From: Candidatus Enterococcus moelleringii
GTDB taxonomy: Bacteria > Bacillota > Bacilli > Lactobacillales > Enterococcaceae
Length of the DNA: 64,000 nt
Assembly (NCBI RefSeq): GCF_017377575.1
Contig: NZ_JAFREM010000016.1
Location: 1-64,000 of the forward strand
Reading direction: 5' to 3'
Made by a program: the position numbers and the translations under genes. Below are positions 1 through 10,224 of this stretch, piece by piece. The notes under the pieces are model-generated. The model did not search any database and was not told the DNA's origin. It saw nothing but the letters and a program-made list of their open reading frames with translations. Position 1 is the stretch's first letter; each line of letters begins with the position of its first letter.

Positions 1-2
1 AC

Positions 3-36
3 AAAAAAAGCAAGTACATCCGTACCTGCTTTTTTG
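3..36 (-). terminator. Intrinsic terminator downstream of ldt
   Basis: A 14-bp stem with a 4-nt loop is flanked by A and T runs. The one mismatch becomes a G-U pair on the minus strand, so it best fits termination of the L,D-transpeptidase transcript, though it could work in both directions. Confidence 0.75.
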
Positions 37-80
37 TGCTGTAACCAAACTTGAGAAAGAACCTACTCAACGCGAGTGAA

Positions 81-1481
81 CTAGTCCTTTTTAATTTTTT
101 CACCATAATCAACCGGTTTGTCGAATTCTCCAGGGGCGTCATCATAAGCGTGCCCATAAACAAAAACCGGCATACCAATATAGCTGTAGTCATAGATTTC
201 TGCGACTTTATCTAGGGGCGTGTTAATGCAACCGTAGCTTCCCAGATTTGTTTTGAAGGCCTGATCATCTCCGAAGGCCTCTTTTTTATGTTCAGTGTCA
301 TGAATACCAATCTCAGTGATGGTTTGGCCATAGCTTAAAAATGGCATCCAGTATTTAACCGGTACACGATAACTGCCGTCCCCGTTAACGATCTCACCGC
401 TCAAAAAAGTATCCTTTTGCTTATCCATAATGGTATGGAAACCTGGGACAGTTGCGGTCCCCTTGGTAAACTGTCCAGTGATGATATCCGTAGAAACAGC
501 TTTTTTCCCTTGCTGGAAGCAATACATTTTCTGGTTATCCAAATCGATTTCAATATAATTTTTCTTCACATGCAGCGGCTGTTTAGCTGGATCACCTGCT
601 AAAGGAAGTTTGATTGTAGTTTTTTTATCGTTAGGCAGCTGTTTGGCTAATACATTGACCGCTTTTTCCGTATTGATATACCAGCCGTAATTGCCAACGT
701 TTTTGAAACGCAAATGCTCACCATGGACATTTGTAAAATCAACCGGCCGATCAACTGTAGAATATTCTCGGTTTAATTTCTGGACCAATTGCGTAATCAG
801 TATAGGATCAAACTCGCCTGCTTCATTCACAGAAGCGAAAAGCATCTCTTTTGAAACGGGCACCTTGCGTTTTGAAATCAGCAAAGTTTTGTCTGTTTTT
901 AGCAGCTGGTTCAATTCCTTGGTGGTTTTATCAAGATCATCACCGGTAACTTCTGGCAGCAGATAAAAGTCACTTAATTGATACGTTTCCTTTAACGTAC
1001 CTTGAGCTAAATCATTATGCAGCGTTTCAGCAAGCTGTTCTCGATCAATCGTCGTTCCTAATTTTTCCGATTCAAGCAGGAATTTTTGCTTATCATGACT
1101 GATAACCGCATTTTGGCTGGCTACTTCTGTTCCGAAATCAGCAGCTTCAATTTTAGCTTGCATTTGTGCGTTAATTACGTCGGTTAATGGTAGTTGAAAA
1201 GATGATCGGTGCAAATTAGTCTTTAAGATATTTTCTGACAGCTGGTAAGGCTGCTCGATTGTTAGTGTAATAGAAGTGCCGTCTTGTTCCAGTTGAGTCG
1301 TAAGGGTGTTATAGTTGTTCGACAGTTCCTTTTGAGCCTGTTGAACCGTCATACCGCCAACTGAAAGATCATTGACCTTTGCCCAAGGGAGAAAATGACT
1401 TTTAAAATAGAGAACAAGTAAGATAGCAGCAACCAATAGCAATACAAAAACGGCGGTAATGCTTTTCTTGGATATACGCAT
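81..1481 (-). CDS. ldt: L,D-transpeptidase, membrane-anchored (YkuD family)
   Basis: This 466-aa protein forms 3-3 peptidoglycan cross-links outside the cell, the reaction that bypasses beta-lactam-inhibited D,D-transpeptidases. Residues about 8-28 form a single membrane anchor. The middle is a peptidoglycan-binding type region with the motif VGGMTVQQAQ. The C-terminal YkuD domain has the HD pair (IGIHDTEH) and the catalytic Cys418 in the motif GSYGCIN. Length and architecture match the E. faecium Ldtfm family. I start at the ATG at 1481 because a GGAGGAG ribosome site lies just before it; the open frame runs a further 46 codons upstream without such a site. The gene diverges from prfC. Family assignment is firm; the link to resistance is from family knowledge. 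Confidence 0.92.
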   Translation of the reverse strand: MRISKKSITAVFVLLLVAAILLVLYFKSHFLPWAKVNDLSVGGMTVQQAQKELSNNYNTLTTQLEQDGTSITLTIEQPYQLSENILKTNLHRSSFQLPLTDVINAQMQAKIEAADFGTEVASQNAVISHDKQKFLLESEKLGTTIDREQLAETLHNDLAQGTLKETYQLSDFYLLPEVTGDDLDKTTKELNQLLKTDKTLLISKRKVPVSKEMLFASVNEAGEFDPILITQLVQKLNREYSTVDRPVDFTNVHGEHLRFKNVGNYGWYINTEKAVNVLAKQLPNDKKTTIKLPLAGDPAKQPLHVKKNYIEIDLDNQKMYCFQQGKKAVSTDIITGQFTKGTATVPGFHTIMDKQKDTFLSGEIVNGDGSYRVPVKYWMPFLSYGQTITEIGIHDTEHKKEAFGDDQAFKTNLGSYGCINTPLDKVAEIYDYSYIGMPVFVYGHAYDDAPGEFDKPVDYGEKIKKD

Positions 1482-1537
1482 AGACTCCTCCTTACTGATG
1501 CAATTTTTAAAAATTAAAAAGAAACAATAGCAATCTA

Positions 1538-1565
1538 ATTTTAACATTAGAGTTTGTTTTGTAAA
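1538..1565 (-). promoter_or_regulatory. Probable ldt promoter
   Basis: On the minus strand, TTTACA is followed after 16 bp by TAAAAT, upstream of the ldt ribosome site. Confidence 0.5.
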
Positions 1566-1683
1566 TAGGCCCGTCAGAAAAAAACAATAAGAAAACTTTC
1601 TGAGAATCATGGTTCTCATTTCTTAATAGGTATGAAGATTCTTTGTAAAAATCGTTTTCAACTTCCCTATTTTAGGCCATCCA

Positions 1684-1692
1684 TGCTATACT
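1684..1692 (+). promoter_or_regulatory. Extended -10 promoter of prfC
   Basis: The sequence TGCTATACT is an extended -10 element placed 35 bp before the prfC start. No good -35 hexamer is seen. Confidence 0.5.
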
Positions 1693-1726
1693 AATTGGGT
1701 TGAAATTTGTTAAAGGGAGTAAATAG

Positions 1727-3304
1727 ATGAACAATCCAAAATTAAAAGAACAAGTCGACAGCCGTCGAACTTTTGCGATCATTTCCCATCCGGATGCGGG
1801 GAAAACGACGATTACTGAACAGCTTTTACTATTTGGCGGAGCGATTCGTCAAGCAGGAACGGTAAAAGGGAAAAAAACCGGAAACTTTGCCAAATCAGAC
1901 TGGATGGATATCGAGAAGCAGCGGGGGATTTCGGTAACGAGCTCCGTTATGCAGTTCGATTATGAAGGCAAACGAGTGAATATTTTAGATACACCAGGAC
2001 ACGAGGATTTCTCAGAAGATACGTATCGGACATTGATGGCCGTCGATAGTGCCGTGATGGTTATTGACAGCGCCAAAGGGATCGAAGCACAAACAAAGAA
2101 ACTATTCCAAGTAGTTAAGCGCCGCGGCATTCCAATTTTTACTTTCATTAATAAATTGGACCGTGATGGTCGGGAACCGTTAGATCTGTTAGAAGAATTA
2201 GAAGAGCTGCTGAATATTGAATCTTACCCAATGAATTGGCCAATTGGTATGGGAAAAGGTTTAGAAGGGCTTTACGACATTCACAATAAACGCATCGAGC
2301 TTTATCGTCCTGAACGGTATGATGGCGAACGTTTTATTTCACTAACCGATGGAGAGATCGTCGAAGATCATCCTTTGAAAGAGCAATCAATTTATGAAGA
2401 TGTTTTAGGCGAAGTTGAATTAGTCCAAGAAGCTGGTGATGCCTTTGATTTAGACAAAATCGCTAAAGGGGAACAAACACCTGTATTCTTCGGATCGGCC
2501 TTAACTAACTTTGGTGTCCAAACCTTTTTAGAAACCTTTGTTAACTTGGCACCTAAACCATATGCCCATAAAACAGAACAGGGCACAGAAGTTTCACCTT
2601 ATGAAGAAGAATTTTCTGGTTTTGTCTTCAAAATTCAAGCTAACATGAATCCGAACCATCGCGATAGAATTGCTTTTGTTCGTGTTTGTTCAGGTACCTT
2701 TGAACGGGGAATGGACGTTACTCTTAACCGAACAGATAAAAAGATGAAGCTCAGCAACGTTACTCAGTTTATGGCGGATGCTCGCGAAAATGTTGAAGAA
2801 GCAGTAGCCGGGGATATTATCGGTGTCTATGATACAGGAAATTATCAAATTGGCGATACCTTATTTGAAGGGAAATTGAAAGTTTCTTATGAAGAGCTGC
2901 CTTCATTTACACCAGAATTATTTATGAAAGTCACAGCTAAAAATGTTATGAAGCAAAAATCTTTCCACAAAGGAATCAACCAGCTGGTTCAAGAAGGTGC
3001 GATTCAGTTGTACAAAACGTATCTTACCGATGATTACATTATCGGTGCGGTAGGTCAGTTGCAGTTTGAAGTCTTCCAATATCGGATGCTAAATGAATAC
3101 AACGCCGAAGTGGTTATGACACCAATGGGAAATAAAATTGCTCGATGGATCAAACCCGAAGACTTAGATGAGCGCATGAGCTCTAGCCGGAATATTTTGG
3201 CTAAGGATCGTTTTGATCAACCGCTGTTCTTGTTTGAAAATCAATTTGCGATGCGCTGGTTTGCGGACAAATATCCAGACGTAGAATTGAAGAGTTTGAT
3301 GTAG
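1727..3304 (+). CDS. prfC: Peptide chain release factor 3
   Basis: This 525-aa cytosolic GTPase removes RF1/RF2 from the ribosome after termination. The N-terminal GTPase domain shows G1 (SHPDAGKTT), G3 ([12 protein letters not shown]) and G4 (NKLDRDG). The EF-G-like domain II and the RF3 C-terminal domain follow, and the length is that of the family. The start is fixed by AAGGGAG seven bases upstream of the ATG. The next gene lies 36 bp downstream with its own ribosome site and may be co-transcribed, because no terminator separates them. Confidence 0.97.
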   Translation: MNNPKLKEQVDSRRTFAIISHPDAGKTTITEQLLLFGGAIRQAGTVKGKKTGNFAKSDWMDIEKQRGISVTSSVMQFDYEGKRVNILDTPGHEDFSEDTYRTLMAVDSAVMVIDSAKGIEAQTKKLFQVVKRRGIPIFTFINKLDRDGREPLDLLEELEELLNIESYPMNWPIGMGKGLEGLYDIHNKRIELYRPERYDGERFISLTDGEIVEDHPLKEQSIYEDVLGEVELVQEAGDAFDLDKIAKGEQTPVFFGSALTNFGVQTFLETFVNLAPKPYAHKTEQGTEVSPYEEEFSGFVFKIQANMNPNHRDRIAFVRVCSGTFERGMDVTLNRTDKKMKLSNVTQFMADARENVEEAVAGDIIGVYDTGNYQIGDTLFEGKLKVSYEELPSFTPELFMKVTAKNVMKQKSFHKGINQLVQEGAIQLYKTYLTDDYIIGAVGQLQFEVFQYRMLNEYNAEVVMTPMGNKIARWIKPEDLDERMSSSRNILAKDRFDQPLFLFENQFAMRWFADKYPDVELKSLM

Positions 3305-3340
3305 GACAACTGTGAATACATCTGTAAAAGGAGATGCACA

Positions 3341-4996
3341 ATGGTAAAGCAGCTCAGTAAGTATAATCATTTGCTGATTTTAATAATTTTGAGCATCTTT
3401 TATATGATGCCGATGTTTTTATATTCAGGTGTCATTCATTTCAGTATGCAAGATACTTACTTTCATTTTTCTCGGATAACAAGTATGAGCAATGTATGGA
3501 CTAGTCCAGTAAACTACGCTTCGTATCATCATAACGGGTCTATGATCAATCAATTTTATCCGTGGTTGACGATTTATCCAGCGTATCTATTTACTAAAAT
3601 AACTGGCAGTATGGTTTGGGGCTACAAACTCTACTGCTGGTTTATCACATTAGTTACATTGCTGATTTCTTACTATTCTATTTTCAAAATGAAGAAAAGT
3701 ACCAATATTGCATTGGTATTTTCTGCCGTCTACACGTTTGCGGCGTATCGAGCTACGGATTTGTTTTATAGAGGTTCACTAGGTGAAGCAGTAGCAATGA
3801 CCTTCTTTCCTTTAGTTTTAGCCGGTGCCTATGAAATTTTTGTCGGTGACGAGAAAAATTGGCGTGTTTTAGCTTTCGGAATGACTTTGGTGCTGTACAC
3901 TCACTTGCTCTCGGTAGCGATGCTCTCCGTACTAATTGCGATTTTCTTGATTATTTCTATTCCGTTTTGGGACAAACGCTTGCAACGTTTAAAAGCTTTA
4001 ACTAAAGCAACATTTCTTACCCTATTATTATCGTTAGCTTTTATTGTTCCGTTCTTAGAACAAATGCTTCAACTGGATTTATATACTCCAAGGGGCGTAT
4101 CATTAGAAGGATTCACTTATCGCTCCTTGTTGAGCAACCTCCTTTGGAATCGACTTAATGGCTTTTCCATCGGTTTGTTCATATTCATTGCAATCTTTAT
4201 GACCATAATAGGACGAAAAAAATTAAAAAAACCAGATATGGTTATCTTTATTATGGGCGTCCTTTTGTTTGTTTCTACAACTAGATTGTTACCGTGGGAT
4301 AAACTTAGTGCCACCCCTTTGCTGACGATTCAATTTGTATGGCGTCTAAACGCCTTGGTCACTTTATTGCTCGCCTACAGCTTTAGTGTTTCATTTGACT
4401 CGAAAAAAGTAGTTGTTAGAATTAATCGGCAGATACTGTTGCTGCCGATTATTGCGCTGCTTCATATTATTGCGGTTTTTAATCTGTATAATTCGGAAAA
4501 GGTTTATAATTTAGTGGCCCGAAATGATGATATAAGAACTGTAATACAGGATAGTGATATGACCGCACTTGATAATTCGTTAAACAATATTGACTATGCG
4601 AACCAGCGAGTAGTAGAGAATATGGACGTGGTCGCTAATTATAAGTTTTTACTAGATGGGAAAGAGATTACCCCTCAGTTCAATTTAACTGATAGTACAA
4701 TTAGAATTGAGCTAAAGGACATAAAAAATCCTGGTAACTTGATAACCCCTATCTACAGATATATCGGGCAAAACGTTTCGATCAATGACAAAGAAACGAC
4801 AAGCAAATTATCTGATTCTGGCACAACAGAAATTCAAGTACCTAAAGGTGACTCTGAAATTACTATTTCATCCAGCTATACCCGGTTAGCTATCAGTGCT
4901 AGATTAGCTAGTTTGATTACTTTGTTAGTCATTGTTTTACCTAAAAAAAGAATAAAAGCTATAATAAAAAAGGTGAACCCGCGAAGCGGTGAGTAA
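3341..4996 (+). CDS. Polytopic membrane protein, 6-pyruvoyl-tetrahydropterin synthase-related / GT-C-like
   Basis: This 551-aa protein has about 11-12 hydrophobic segments in residues 10-400. A more polar, beta-rich region (about 400-515) and a last hydrophobic stretch before a basic tail follow. The first loop has an acidic-His-Arg pattern (QDTYFHFSR) placed like the catalytic metal-binding Asp of GT-C glycosyltransferases. The family is annotated only as PTPS-related membrane protein; it is not a pterin enzyme. A lipid-linked sugar transferase acting on envelope polymers is my inference. The start has AAAGGAGA seven bases upstream. Its stop codon lies inside the terminator hairpin shared with the converging gene. 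Confidence 0.75.
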   Translation: MVKQLSKYNHLLILIILSIFYMMPMFLYSGVIHFSMQDTYFHFSRITSMSNVWTSPVNYASYHHNGSMINQFYPWLTIYPAYLFTKITGSMVWGYKLYCWFITLVTLLISYYSIFKMKKSTNIALVFSAVYTFAAYRATDLFYRGSLGEAVAMTFFPLVLAGAYEIFVGDEKNWRVLAFGMTLVLYTHLLSVAMLSVLIAIFLIISIPFWDKRLQRLKALTKATFLTLLLSLAFIVPFLEQMLQLDLYTPRGVSLEGFTYRSLLSNLLWNRLNGFSIGLFIFIAIFMTIIGRKKLKKPDMVIFIMGVLLFVSTTRLLPWDKLSATPLLTIQFVWRLNALVTLLLAYSFSVSFDSKKVVVRINRQILLLPIIALLHIIAVFNLYNSEKVYNLVARNDDIRTVIQDSDMTALDNSLNNIDYANQRVVENMDVVANYKFLLDGKEITPQFNLTDSTIRIELKDIKNPGNLITPIYRYIGQNVSINDKETTSKLSDSGTTEIQVPKGDSEITISSSYTRLAISARLASLITLLVIVLPKKRIKAIIKKVNPRSGE

Positions 4997-5031
4997 TACT
5001 CACTGCTTCGTCAGTTCAGCCTCTTTTTTTG
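4965..5031. terminator. Bidirectional terminator overlapping two stop codons
   Basis: A 13-bp stem (4982-4994 with 4998-5010) is extended by an outer arm with an A run on the left and a T run on the right. The stops of both converging genes (TAA ending at 4996, TGA starting at 5000) sit in its loop region. Confidence 0.8.
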
Positions 5032-5317
5032 TGATTGAAATTTCCACCAGTCCTGGTGTTTCAATCGTCGTCACATTCTCAAAATCGTAACTGTCTTCGC
5101 TTAATTTCCTTCTAAAGTATTTATGTATAAAGTCCAGCTCTTTTTGTTGTATGTTTCGTTTATCATTTTTGATTACGATCTCTGCATGCTTGTAAGCATC
5201 GGTGAATATAACGGTTGTATTGCCGATAGTGTAAACTTTGATCATGTTCGCATCTGTATTTTCCAATTGACTGTAAACTAGACGCGAATGGCTATTTGTA
5301 ACGTTGACTAATTTCAT
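5000..5317 (-). CDS. DUF1827-type conserved protein
   Basis: This 105-aa cytosolic protein of unknown function starts with KLVNVTNSHSRLVYSQLENT, which I recall as typical of the DUF1827 family of enterococci and lactobacilli. It has no signal or membrane segment. I start at the ATG at 5317, since the GGAG core ends seven bases before it; the TTG two codons upstream abuts that site and cannot be used. It lies downstream of clpE on the same strand but is separated by a terminator and has its own -10 candidate (TATAAT, 5356-5361). The assignment rests on recall of the family. Confidence 0.75.
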   Translation of the reverse strand: MKLVNVTNSHSRLVYSQLENTDANMIKVYTIGNTTVIFTDAYKHAEIVIKNDKRNIQQKELDFIHKYFRRKLSEDSYDFENVTTIETPGLVEISITKKEAELTKQ

Positions 5318-5396
5318 AACCAAGCTCCTTCCTTGAAGATTACATTTCTATGATAATTATATAAAAAAATTCCCAAAAAATGAAGGGTAAAGCTCA

Positions 5397-5432
5397 AAAA
5401 AACTGAGATAGATTTTCTACCTCAGTTTTTTT
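5397..5432. terminator. Terminator downstream of clpE
   Basis: A 12-bp stem (5401-5412 with 5416-5427, one mismatch) is flanked by A and T runs on both sides. It directly follows the clpE stop on the minus strand. Confidence 0.85.
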
Positions 5433-5434
5433 GC

Positions 5435-7663
5435 TTACTCTTTACTGTCTTCCTTTGCTAAACGTTCTGGTTTTGAGGTTATAACGATTGTATCATCTTT
5501 GTCCAGTTTTGCTTTAAGCTCATGAATTGTTGGATGATCCAAGTAAAATTCAGCAATGCCATCTTCAATTGTTTCTTGAATGGTTCGACGAAGTGGGCGA
5601 GCACCCATTGATGGGTCGTAACCAAGATCTACCAATTTTTCTTTAACATTTGCAGGGACATCAATATGCAGTTTTTGATCTGCCAGCATGCTGTTCACGT
5701 CATCGATCATCAAGGTGACAATTTCCATCAAGCCTTCTTTAGACAATGAGCCAAACTCAACGATTCCGTCAAAACGGTTCAAGAATTCTGGTGCAAAGTA
5801 ATCCTTCAATTGTCCCAAGACCGAACGAGTCGTTCCTTCGCGAGCGGCACCAAAACCAACATTGGCTTCGATTTTACCAGTTCCTGCATTACTTGTCATA
5901 ATGATCAAGGTATCCTTGAAGCTGACCGTGCGTCCTTGTGCATCAGTTAGGCGACCATCATCAAGAATTTGCAAGAACATGTGCAATACATCGGGATGAG
6001 CTTTTTCAATTTCATCCAATAAAATTAAGCTGTATGGATTGCGGCGTACACGTTCAGTTAATTGACCGGCTTCTTCATAACCTACATAGCCTGGAGGAGA
6101 ACCAATCAATTTAGAGACACTGTGTTTTTCCATGTATTCAGACATATCAAAGCGAATCATCGATTCTTCAGAACCAAACATTTCATAAGCCAATTGTTTA
6201 GCTAATTCAGTTTTACCCACACCAGTTGGTCCAACAAATAGGAAAGAACCAATTGGGCGTTTTTTCTTATTCAAGCCTACGCGATTCCGACGAATGGCTT
6301 TGGAAACTTTTTCTACTGCTTCATCTTGACCAATCACATGTTTCTTCAAATCATCAGCAAGATTTTTCAATTGTGTTTGTTCTTTTTCTTTTAATTCACC
6401 AACTGGAATTCCTGTACTGTTTTCAACGATGATTTCCATGTCTTTTTCAGTAATAACAGGTGTTTCTTCGTCAGTGATTTGACGTTCCTTCATTCGTTGC
6501 AATTTATTGATTTGGTCACGATAGTAAGCAGCTTTTTCAAAATCTTCTTCTTGAGAAGCTATTTTTTTCTGTTCCTCAGCTTCAGCCAATTTTTTATCGA
6601 TAACCTTTGGATCAACAATTTGAATGGTCAAATTCTTTTTAGAACCTGATTCATCCAGCAAGTCGATTGCTTTGTCAGGTAAGAAACGATCTTGAATGTA
6701 GCGGTTAGAAAGTTCAGCTGCTGCCTTAATCGCTTCATCGGTGTATTTAACATGATGATAGTCTTCGTAGCGAGGCTGCAAACCTTTCAAAATTTCAATC
6801 GTTTCTTCAACACTAGGTTCTTCAACTCGAACCGGCTGCATCCGACGTTCTAACGCGGCATCCTTTTCAATGATCCGGTACTCATTTAAAGTAGTCGCAC
6901 CGACCATTTGCATTTCACCACGAGCAAGTGCTGGTTTCAAAATATTACCAGCATCCATATTGCCATCGCCAGCAGAGCCAGCACCAACAATTTCGTGCAC
7001 TTCATCGATAAACAAGATGATGTTTTCAGCTTGGCGGATTTCTTCAATTAGTTTTTGCATCCGTTCTTCAAATTGACCGCGGATACCCGTACCTTGAACC
7101 AAGGAAGCAACATCTAAACGAATCACTTCTTTGTCCATCAGTTTTTGCGGTACATCGCCATTGACAATTTTTTGCGCTAAACCTTCCACCACGGCTGTTT
7201 TACCAACACCAGGTTCACCGATCAGCACCGGATTGTTTTTTGTTCGACGGTTTAAAATTTCAATGACACGTTGGATTTCATCATCGCGGCCCACTACAGG
7301 GTCAATGTTTCCATCACGTGCTAGCTTCGTAATATTAATTCCAAATTCATCAAGGAGTCCACCGCCGCTATTTCCGCGTGGGGGTTGTTGGCCGTTAAAA
7401 CCATTTCCACCACCAAATTGGGTAGGAGGAGTTTGGTCCGGGGCACCTTGCTGCTGCATTTGTTGTGACATGGATCTAAATAAGTCATCAAGACTTCCAA
7501 ATCCAAATGGATCGTTTGCTGCCATTTGCGGAGCACCTCCAGTTGCTTGATTTTTAAGTTTTTGATAGCAACTTTGACAATAGTCCAACTGTTTTCGTTG
7601 ACCATTGACATTTGCATACAAATGAATCGTTGCTTCATTCTTGTGGCAATTTTGGCAAAGCAT
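5435..7663 (-). CDS. clpE: ATP-dependent Clp protease ATP-binding subunit ClpE
   Basis: This 742-aa class I Clp ATPase unfolds substrates for ClpP and serves as a heat-shock chaperone. The N-terminal zinc finger (CQNC...CQSC), a Gly/Gln/Pro-rich linker, AAA+ domain 1 (GEPGVGKT), a UVR-like coiled segment and AAA+ domain 2 ([17 protein letters not shown]) appear in the order that defines ClpE. I start at the ATG at 7663, nine bases from AAAGGG; an in-frame GTG three codons upstream abuts that site. A CtsR box and a perfect CIRCE operator lie upstream, so it is likely under double heat-shock control. Confidence 0.96.
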   Translation of the reverse strand: MLCQNCHKNEATIHLYANVNGQRKQLDYCQSCYQKLKNQATGGAPQMAANDPFGFGSLDDLFRSMSQQMQQQGAPDQTPPTQFGGGNGFNGQQPPRGNSGGGLLDEFGINITKLARDGNIDPVVGRDDEIQRVIEILNRRTKNNPVLIGEPGVGKTAVVEGLAQKIVNGDVPQKLMDKEVIRLDVASLVQGTGIRGQFEERMQKLIEEIRQAENIILFIDEVHEIVGAGSAGDGNMDAGNILKPALARGEMQMVGATTLNEYRIIEKDAALERRMQPVRVEEPSVEETIEILKGLQPRYEDYHHVKYTDEAIKAAAELSNRYIQDRFLPDKAIDLLDESGSKKNLTIQIVDPKVIDKKLAEAEEQKKIASQEEDFEKAAYYRDQINKLQRMKERQITDEETPVITEKDMEIIVENSTGIPVGELKEKEQTQLKNLADDLKKHVIGQDEAVEKVSKAIRRNRVGLNKKKRPIGSFLFVGPTGVGKTELAKQLAYEMFGSEESMIRFDMSEYMEKHSVSKLIGSPPGYVGYEEAGQLTERVRRNPYSLILLDEIEKAHPDVLHMFLQILDDGRLTDAQGRTVSFKDTLIIMTSNAGTGKIEANVGFGAAREGTTRSVLGQLKDYFAPEFLNRFDGIVEFGSLSKEGLMEIVTLMIDDVNSMLADQKLHIDVPANVKEKLVDLGYDPSMGARPLRRTIQETIEDGIAEFYLDHPTIHELKAKLDKDDTIVITSKPERLAKEDSKE

Positions 7664-7738
7664 TCTATTCACCCTTTCACCTTTTCTCTATTGTACATCT
7701 AGGAGGGGATTCTCGTAAAAAGATACGCTGGTCAAAAC

Positions 7739-7755
7739 TCTGACTATCTTTGACC
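7739..7755 (-). promoter_or_regulatory. CtsR operator of clpE
   Basis: On the minus strand, GGTCAAAGATAGTCAGA matches the CtsR heptad repeat (GGTCAAA-NAN-RGTCAAA) with one mismatch. It begins nine bases after the clpE -10, where bound repressor would block transcription. A further inverted heptad (GGTCAAA, 7730-7736 plus strand) follows. Confidence 0.8.
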
Positions 7756-7764
7756 TTAATCAAT

Positions 7765-7792
7765 ATTATACTGACTTTTATCAAAAAATCAA
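7765..7792 (-). promoter_or_regulatory. clpE promoter
   Basis: On the minus strand, TTGATT is followed by a 16-bp spacer and a consensus TATAAT, directly upstream of the CtsR box. Confidence 0.8.
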
Positions 7793-7810
7793 GCGTTAGG
7801 CTCGAAAATA

Positions 7811-7837
7811 TTAGCACTCGATCTCAGAGAGTGCTAA
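7811..7837. promoter_or_regulatory. CIRCE operator (HrcA site)
   Basis: TTAGCACTC, nine bases, GAGTGCTAA: both arms match the CIRCE consensus exactly. It lies 18 bp upstream of the clpE -35 in the clpE-ptsH divergent region. HrcA control of groE and dnaK is established for the motif; control of clpE here is inferred. Confidence 0.9.
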
Positions 7838-7986
7838 TAAGAAAATTTTCTCATGAAATTCTATTTGAATGAAAGTGGTTGTTATGAAAAAAAGGATGAA
7901 AACTGAAAATTTCAGCGATTGTTTCGTGTAAATTGGGTATTTTAAGAAAGGGGATACATTTTATTGAAAGAATTCGTCTAAAATTG

Positions 7987-8015
7987 TTGTATCAATAACC
8001 AAAAAATGGTAATCT
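7987..8015 (+). promoter_or_regulatory. Candidate ptsHI promoter
   Basis: TTGTAT, 17 bp, TAATCT with a TG extension before the -10. It lies about 90 bp upstream of ptsH. Confidence 0.5.
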
Positions 8016-8025
8016 TTAGAAATGA

Positions 8026-8061
8026 AGGGCTTGAAGGAACAAGGTATGTTGCGAAAGCCCT
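8026..8061 (+). other. ptsHI leader hairpin
   Basis: A 7-bp inverted repeat (AGGGCTT / AAGCCCT) lies in the presumed 5' untranslated leader. No T run follows, so it is more likely a stability element than a terminator. Confidence 0.35.
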
Positions 8062-8103
8062 AACATAAAATAATACTTTCTTATATAAAGGAGAATGGTC
8101 AAT

Positions 8104-8370
8104 ATGGAAAAAAAAGATTTTCACGTAGTAGCAGAAACAGGTATTCACGCACGTCCAGCAACATTATTAGTGCAAACTGCAAGCAAATTTAACTCTGATA
8201 TCAATTTGGAGTATAAAGGAAAATCAGTAAACCTTAAATCAATTATGGGCGTTATGTCTTTAGGTGTTGGCCAAGGTTCTGACGTTACTATCTCTGCTGA
8301 AGGTGCTGACGAAAAAGAAGCAATGGAAGCAATCGTAGAAACTATGAAGAAGGAAGGACTATCTGAATAA
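8104..8370 (+). CDS. ptsH: Phosphocarrier protein HPr
   Basis: This 88-aa cytosolic protein carries phosphate from enzyme I to the sugar-specific EIIA domains. His15 (GIHARPA) is the PEP-dependent site, and Ser46 (LKSIMGVM) is the HPr-kinase site that links it to CcpA-mediated catabolite repression. The ATG at 8104 sits nine bases after AAAGGAGA; the in-frame ATG at 8095 abuts that site and is rejected. ptsI overlaps its stop codon by one base, so the two are translationally coupled. The sequence is nearly that of E. faecalis HPr. Confidence 0.98.
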   Translation: MEKKDFHVVAETGIHARPATLLVQTASKFNSDINLEYKGKSVNLKSIMGVMSLGVGQGSDVTISAEGADEKEAMEAIVETMKKEGLSE

Positions 8371-10097
8371 TGGTTGAAATGCTAAAAGGTATTGCCGCTA
8401 GTGACGGAGTTGCCGTTGCGAAAGCTTACTTGCTAGTTCAACCGGATTTGTCTTTTCAAAAGCAAACTATTGAAGATGCAGCTGCTGAAGAAAGCCGTCT
8501 AGACGACGCTTTAGCAGCTTCTTCTTCAGAATTGCAAAAAATTCGGGATAAAGCTGCAACAAGCTTAGGTGAAGAAGAAGCTCAAGTGTTTGATGCCCAT
8601 TTAATGGTTCTTTCAGATCCAGAAATGATCGGTCAAATCAAAACACATATTCAAGATAATAAAGTAAATGCTGAATCAGCATTAAAAGAAGTTACAGACA
8701 TGTATATTGGTATGTTTGAAGCAATGGACGATAATGCGTACATGCAAGAACGTGCAGCGGATATTCGTGATGTTACTAAACGTGTAATGGCACACCTATT
8801 AGGAGTGAAATTACCAAACCCTTCAATGATTGATGAAGAAGTTGTCGTAGTTGCTCATGACTTGACTCCAAGTGATACAGCTCAATTGGACAAAAACTTC
8901 GTTAAAGCCTTTGTTACTGACATTGGTGGACGTACTTCGCATTCAGCTATCATGGCACGTTCATTGGAAATCCCAGCAATCGTTGGTACAATGGAAATTA
9001 CTTCAAAAGTAAAAGAAGGCGATATTTTAGCAGTTAACGGTATTGTTGGTGAAACAATCATCAATCCTACTGATGAACAAGCTGCTGAATTTGTTAAAGC
9101 AGGGGAAGCCTTCGCAGCTCAAAAAGCTGAGTGGGACAAACTAAAAGATGCTGAAACAGTAACCGCCGATGGCAAACACTTTGAATTAGCTGCTAACATT
9201 GGTACGCCAAAAGATTTAACTGGTGTTCACAACAATGGCGCTGAAGCAATTGGTTTGTATCGTACAGAATTCTTATACATGGATTCACCTGACTTCCCAA
9301 CTGAAGAAGATCAGTTTAAAGCTTACAAAGCAGTTCTAGAAGGTATGGGCGAAAAACCTGTTGTTGTTCGTACAATGGACATCGGTGGGGACAAAGAGCT
9401 TCCATATTTGAAATTACCGCATGAAATGAATCCGTTCTTAGGATACCGGGCATTACGTATCAGCTTGTCTGAACTTGGTGAAGACATGTTCCGCACTCAG
9501 TTGCGTGCATTGTTGCGTGCTTCTGCTTATGGCAACTTGCGTATTATGTTCCCAATGGTAGCGACTCTTAAAGAGTTCCGTGCTGCTAAGAAAATGTACG
9601 AAGAAGAACGTGAAAAACTTGTAAATGAAGGCGTTGAAGTATCAGATACTATTCAAGTTGGTATCATGATCGAAATTCCTGCAGCAGCTGTATTAGCTGA
9701 CAAATTTGCAAAAGAAGTCGACTTCTTTAGTGTAGGAACGAATGACTTGATTCAATACACTATGGCAGCTGACCGTATGAACGAACGCGTTTCTTACTTG
9801 TATCAACCTTACAACCCTTCAATCTTACGTTTAATTAAAAACGTTATTGATGCAGCGCATGCTGAAGGTAAATGGGCTGGTATGTGTGGAGAAATGGCTG
9901 GCGATCAAACAGCTGTACCTTTATTAATGGGTATGGGTCTTGATGAGTTCTCTATGAGCGCAACATCTATCCTTAAAACTCGCAGCTTGATGAAACGTCT
10001 AACTACTTCAGAAATGGCTGAATTAGCAGACAAAGCATTGAATGACTGCGACACAATGGAAGAAGTTGTTGAGTTAGTTGAGTCTTACGTAAAATAA
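8370..10097 (+). CDS. ptsI: PTS enzyme I (phosphoenolpyruvate-protein phosphotransferase)
   Basis: This 575-aa cytosolic enzyme moves phosphate from PEP to HPr, the first step of all PTS sugar uptake. The N-terminal HPr-binding domain is followed by the swivelling phosphohistidine domain with His191 ([12 protein letters not shown]). The PEP-binding TIM barrel has [25 protein letters not shown] and the catalytic Cys in MCGEMAGD. Length is normal. It overlaps ptsH by one base, and a terminator follows, giving a clean two-gene operon. Confidence 0.98.
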   Translation: MVEMLKGIAASDGVAVAKAYLLVQPDLSFQKQTIEDAAAEESRLDDALAASSSELQKIRDKAATSLGEEEAQVFDAHLMVLSDPEMIGQIKTHIQDNKVNAESALKEVTDMYIGMFEAMDDNAYMQERAADIRDVTKRVMAHLLGVKLPNPSMIDEEVVVVAHDLTPSDTAQLDKNFVKAFVTDIGGRTSHSAIMARSLEIPAIVGTMEITSKVKEGDILAVNGIVGETIINPTDEQAAEFVKAGEAFAAQKAEWDKLKDAETVTADGKHFELAANIGTPKDLTGVHNNGAEAIGLYRTEFLYMDSPDFPTEEDQFKAYKAVLEGMGEKPVVVRTMDIGGDKELPYLKLPHEMNPFLGYRALRISLSELGEDMFRTQLRALLRASAYGNLRIMFPMVATLKEFRAAKKMYEEEREKLVNEGVEVSDTIQVGIMIEIPAAAVLADKFAKEVDFFSVGTNDLIQYTMAADRMNERVSYLYQPYNPSILRLIKNVIDAAHAEGKWAGMCGEMAGDQTAVPLLMGMGLDEFSMSATSILKTRSLMKRLTTSEMAELADKALNDCDTMEEVVELVESYVK

Positions 10098-10105
10098 TCA
10101 ATCTT

Positions 10106-10142
10106 GAGTCACTGTCTTTTATTAGGCAGTGGCTTTTTTTAT
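10106..10142 (+). terminator. ptsHI terminator
   Basis: A stem of about 8-9 bp (AGTCACTG / CAGTGGCT) is followed by a long T run. Confidence 0.88.
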
Positions 10143-10163
10143 TACTTAAATTAAGACTTTCGA

Positions 10164-10195
10164 TTGATAGAAAAAGAATGACCCTATGGTATAAT
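10164..10195 (+). promoter_or_regulatory. Promoter of the bgsA-bgsB operon
   Basis: TGGTATAAT is a consensus extended -10, and a TTGATA lies 20 bp upstream. The spacer is long, so the extended -10 probably carries recognition. Confidence 0.6.
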
Positions 10196-10224
10196 AGATT
10201 TGCTGTCGAATAGGAGGGAAACGA

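Noticed and set aside
1600-1618. GAGAACC/GGTTCTC palindrome between ldt and prfC
   Set aside because: Too short, without a T run or an obvious match to a known operator; left unannotated.
7881-7935. Short peptide frame (ATG AAA AAA AGG) upstream of ptsH
   Set aside because: 15 codons, no ribosome site, and it lies upstream of the likely ptsH promoter.
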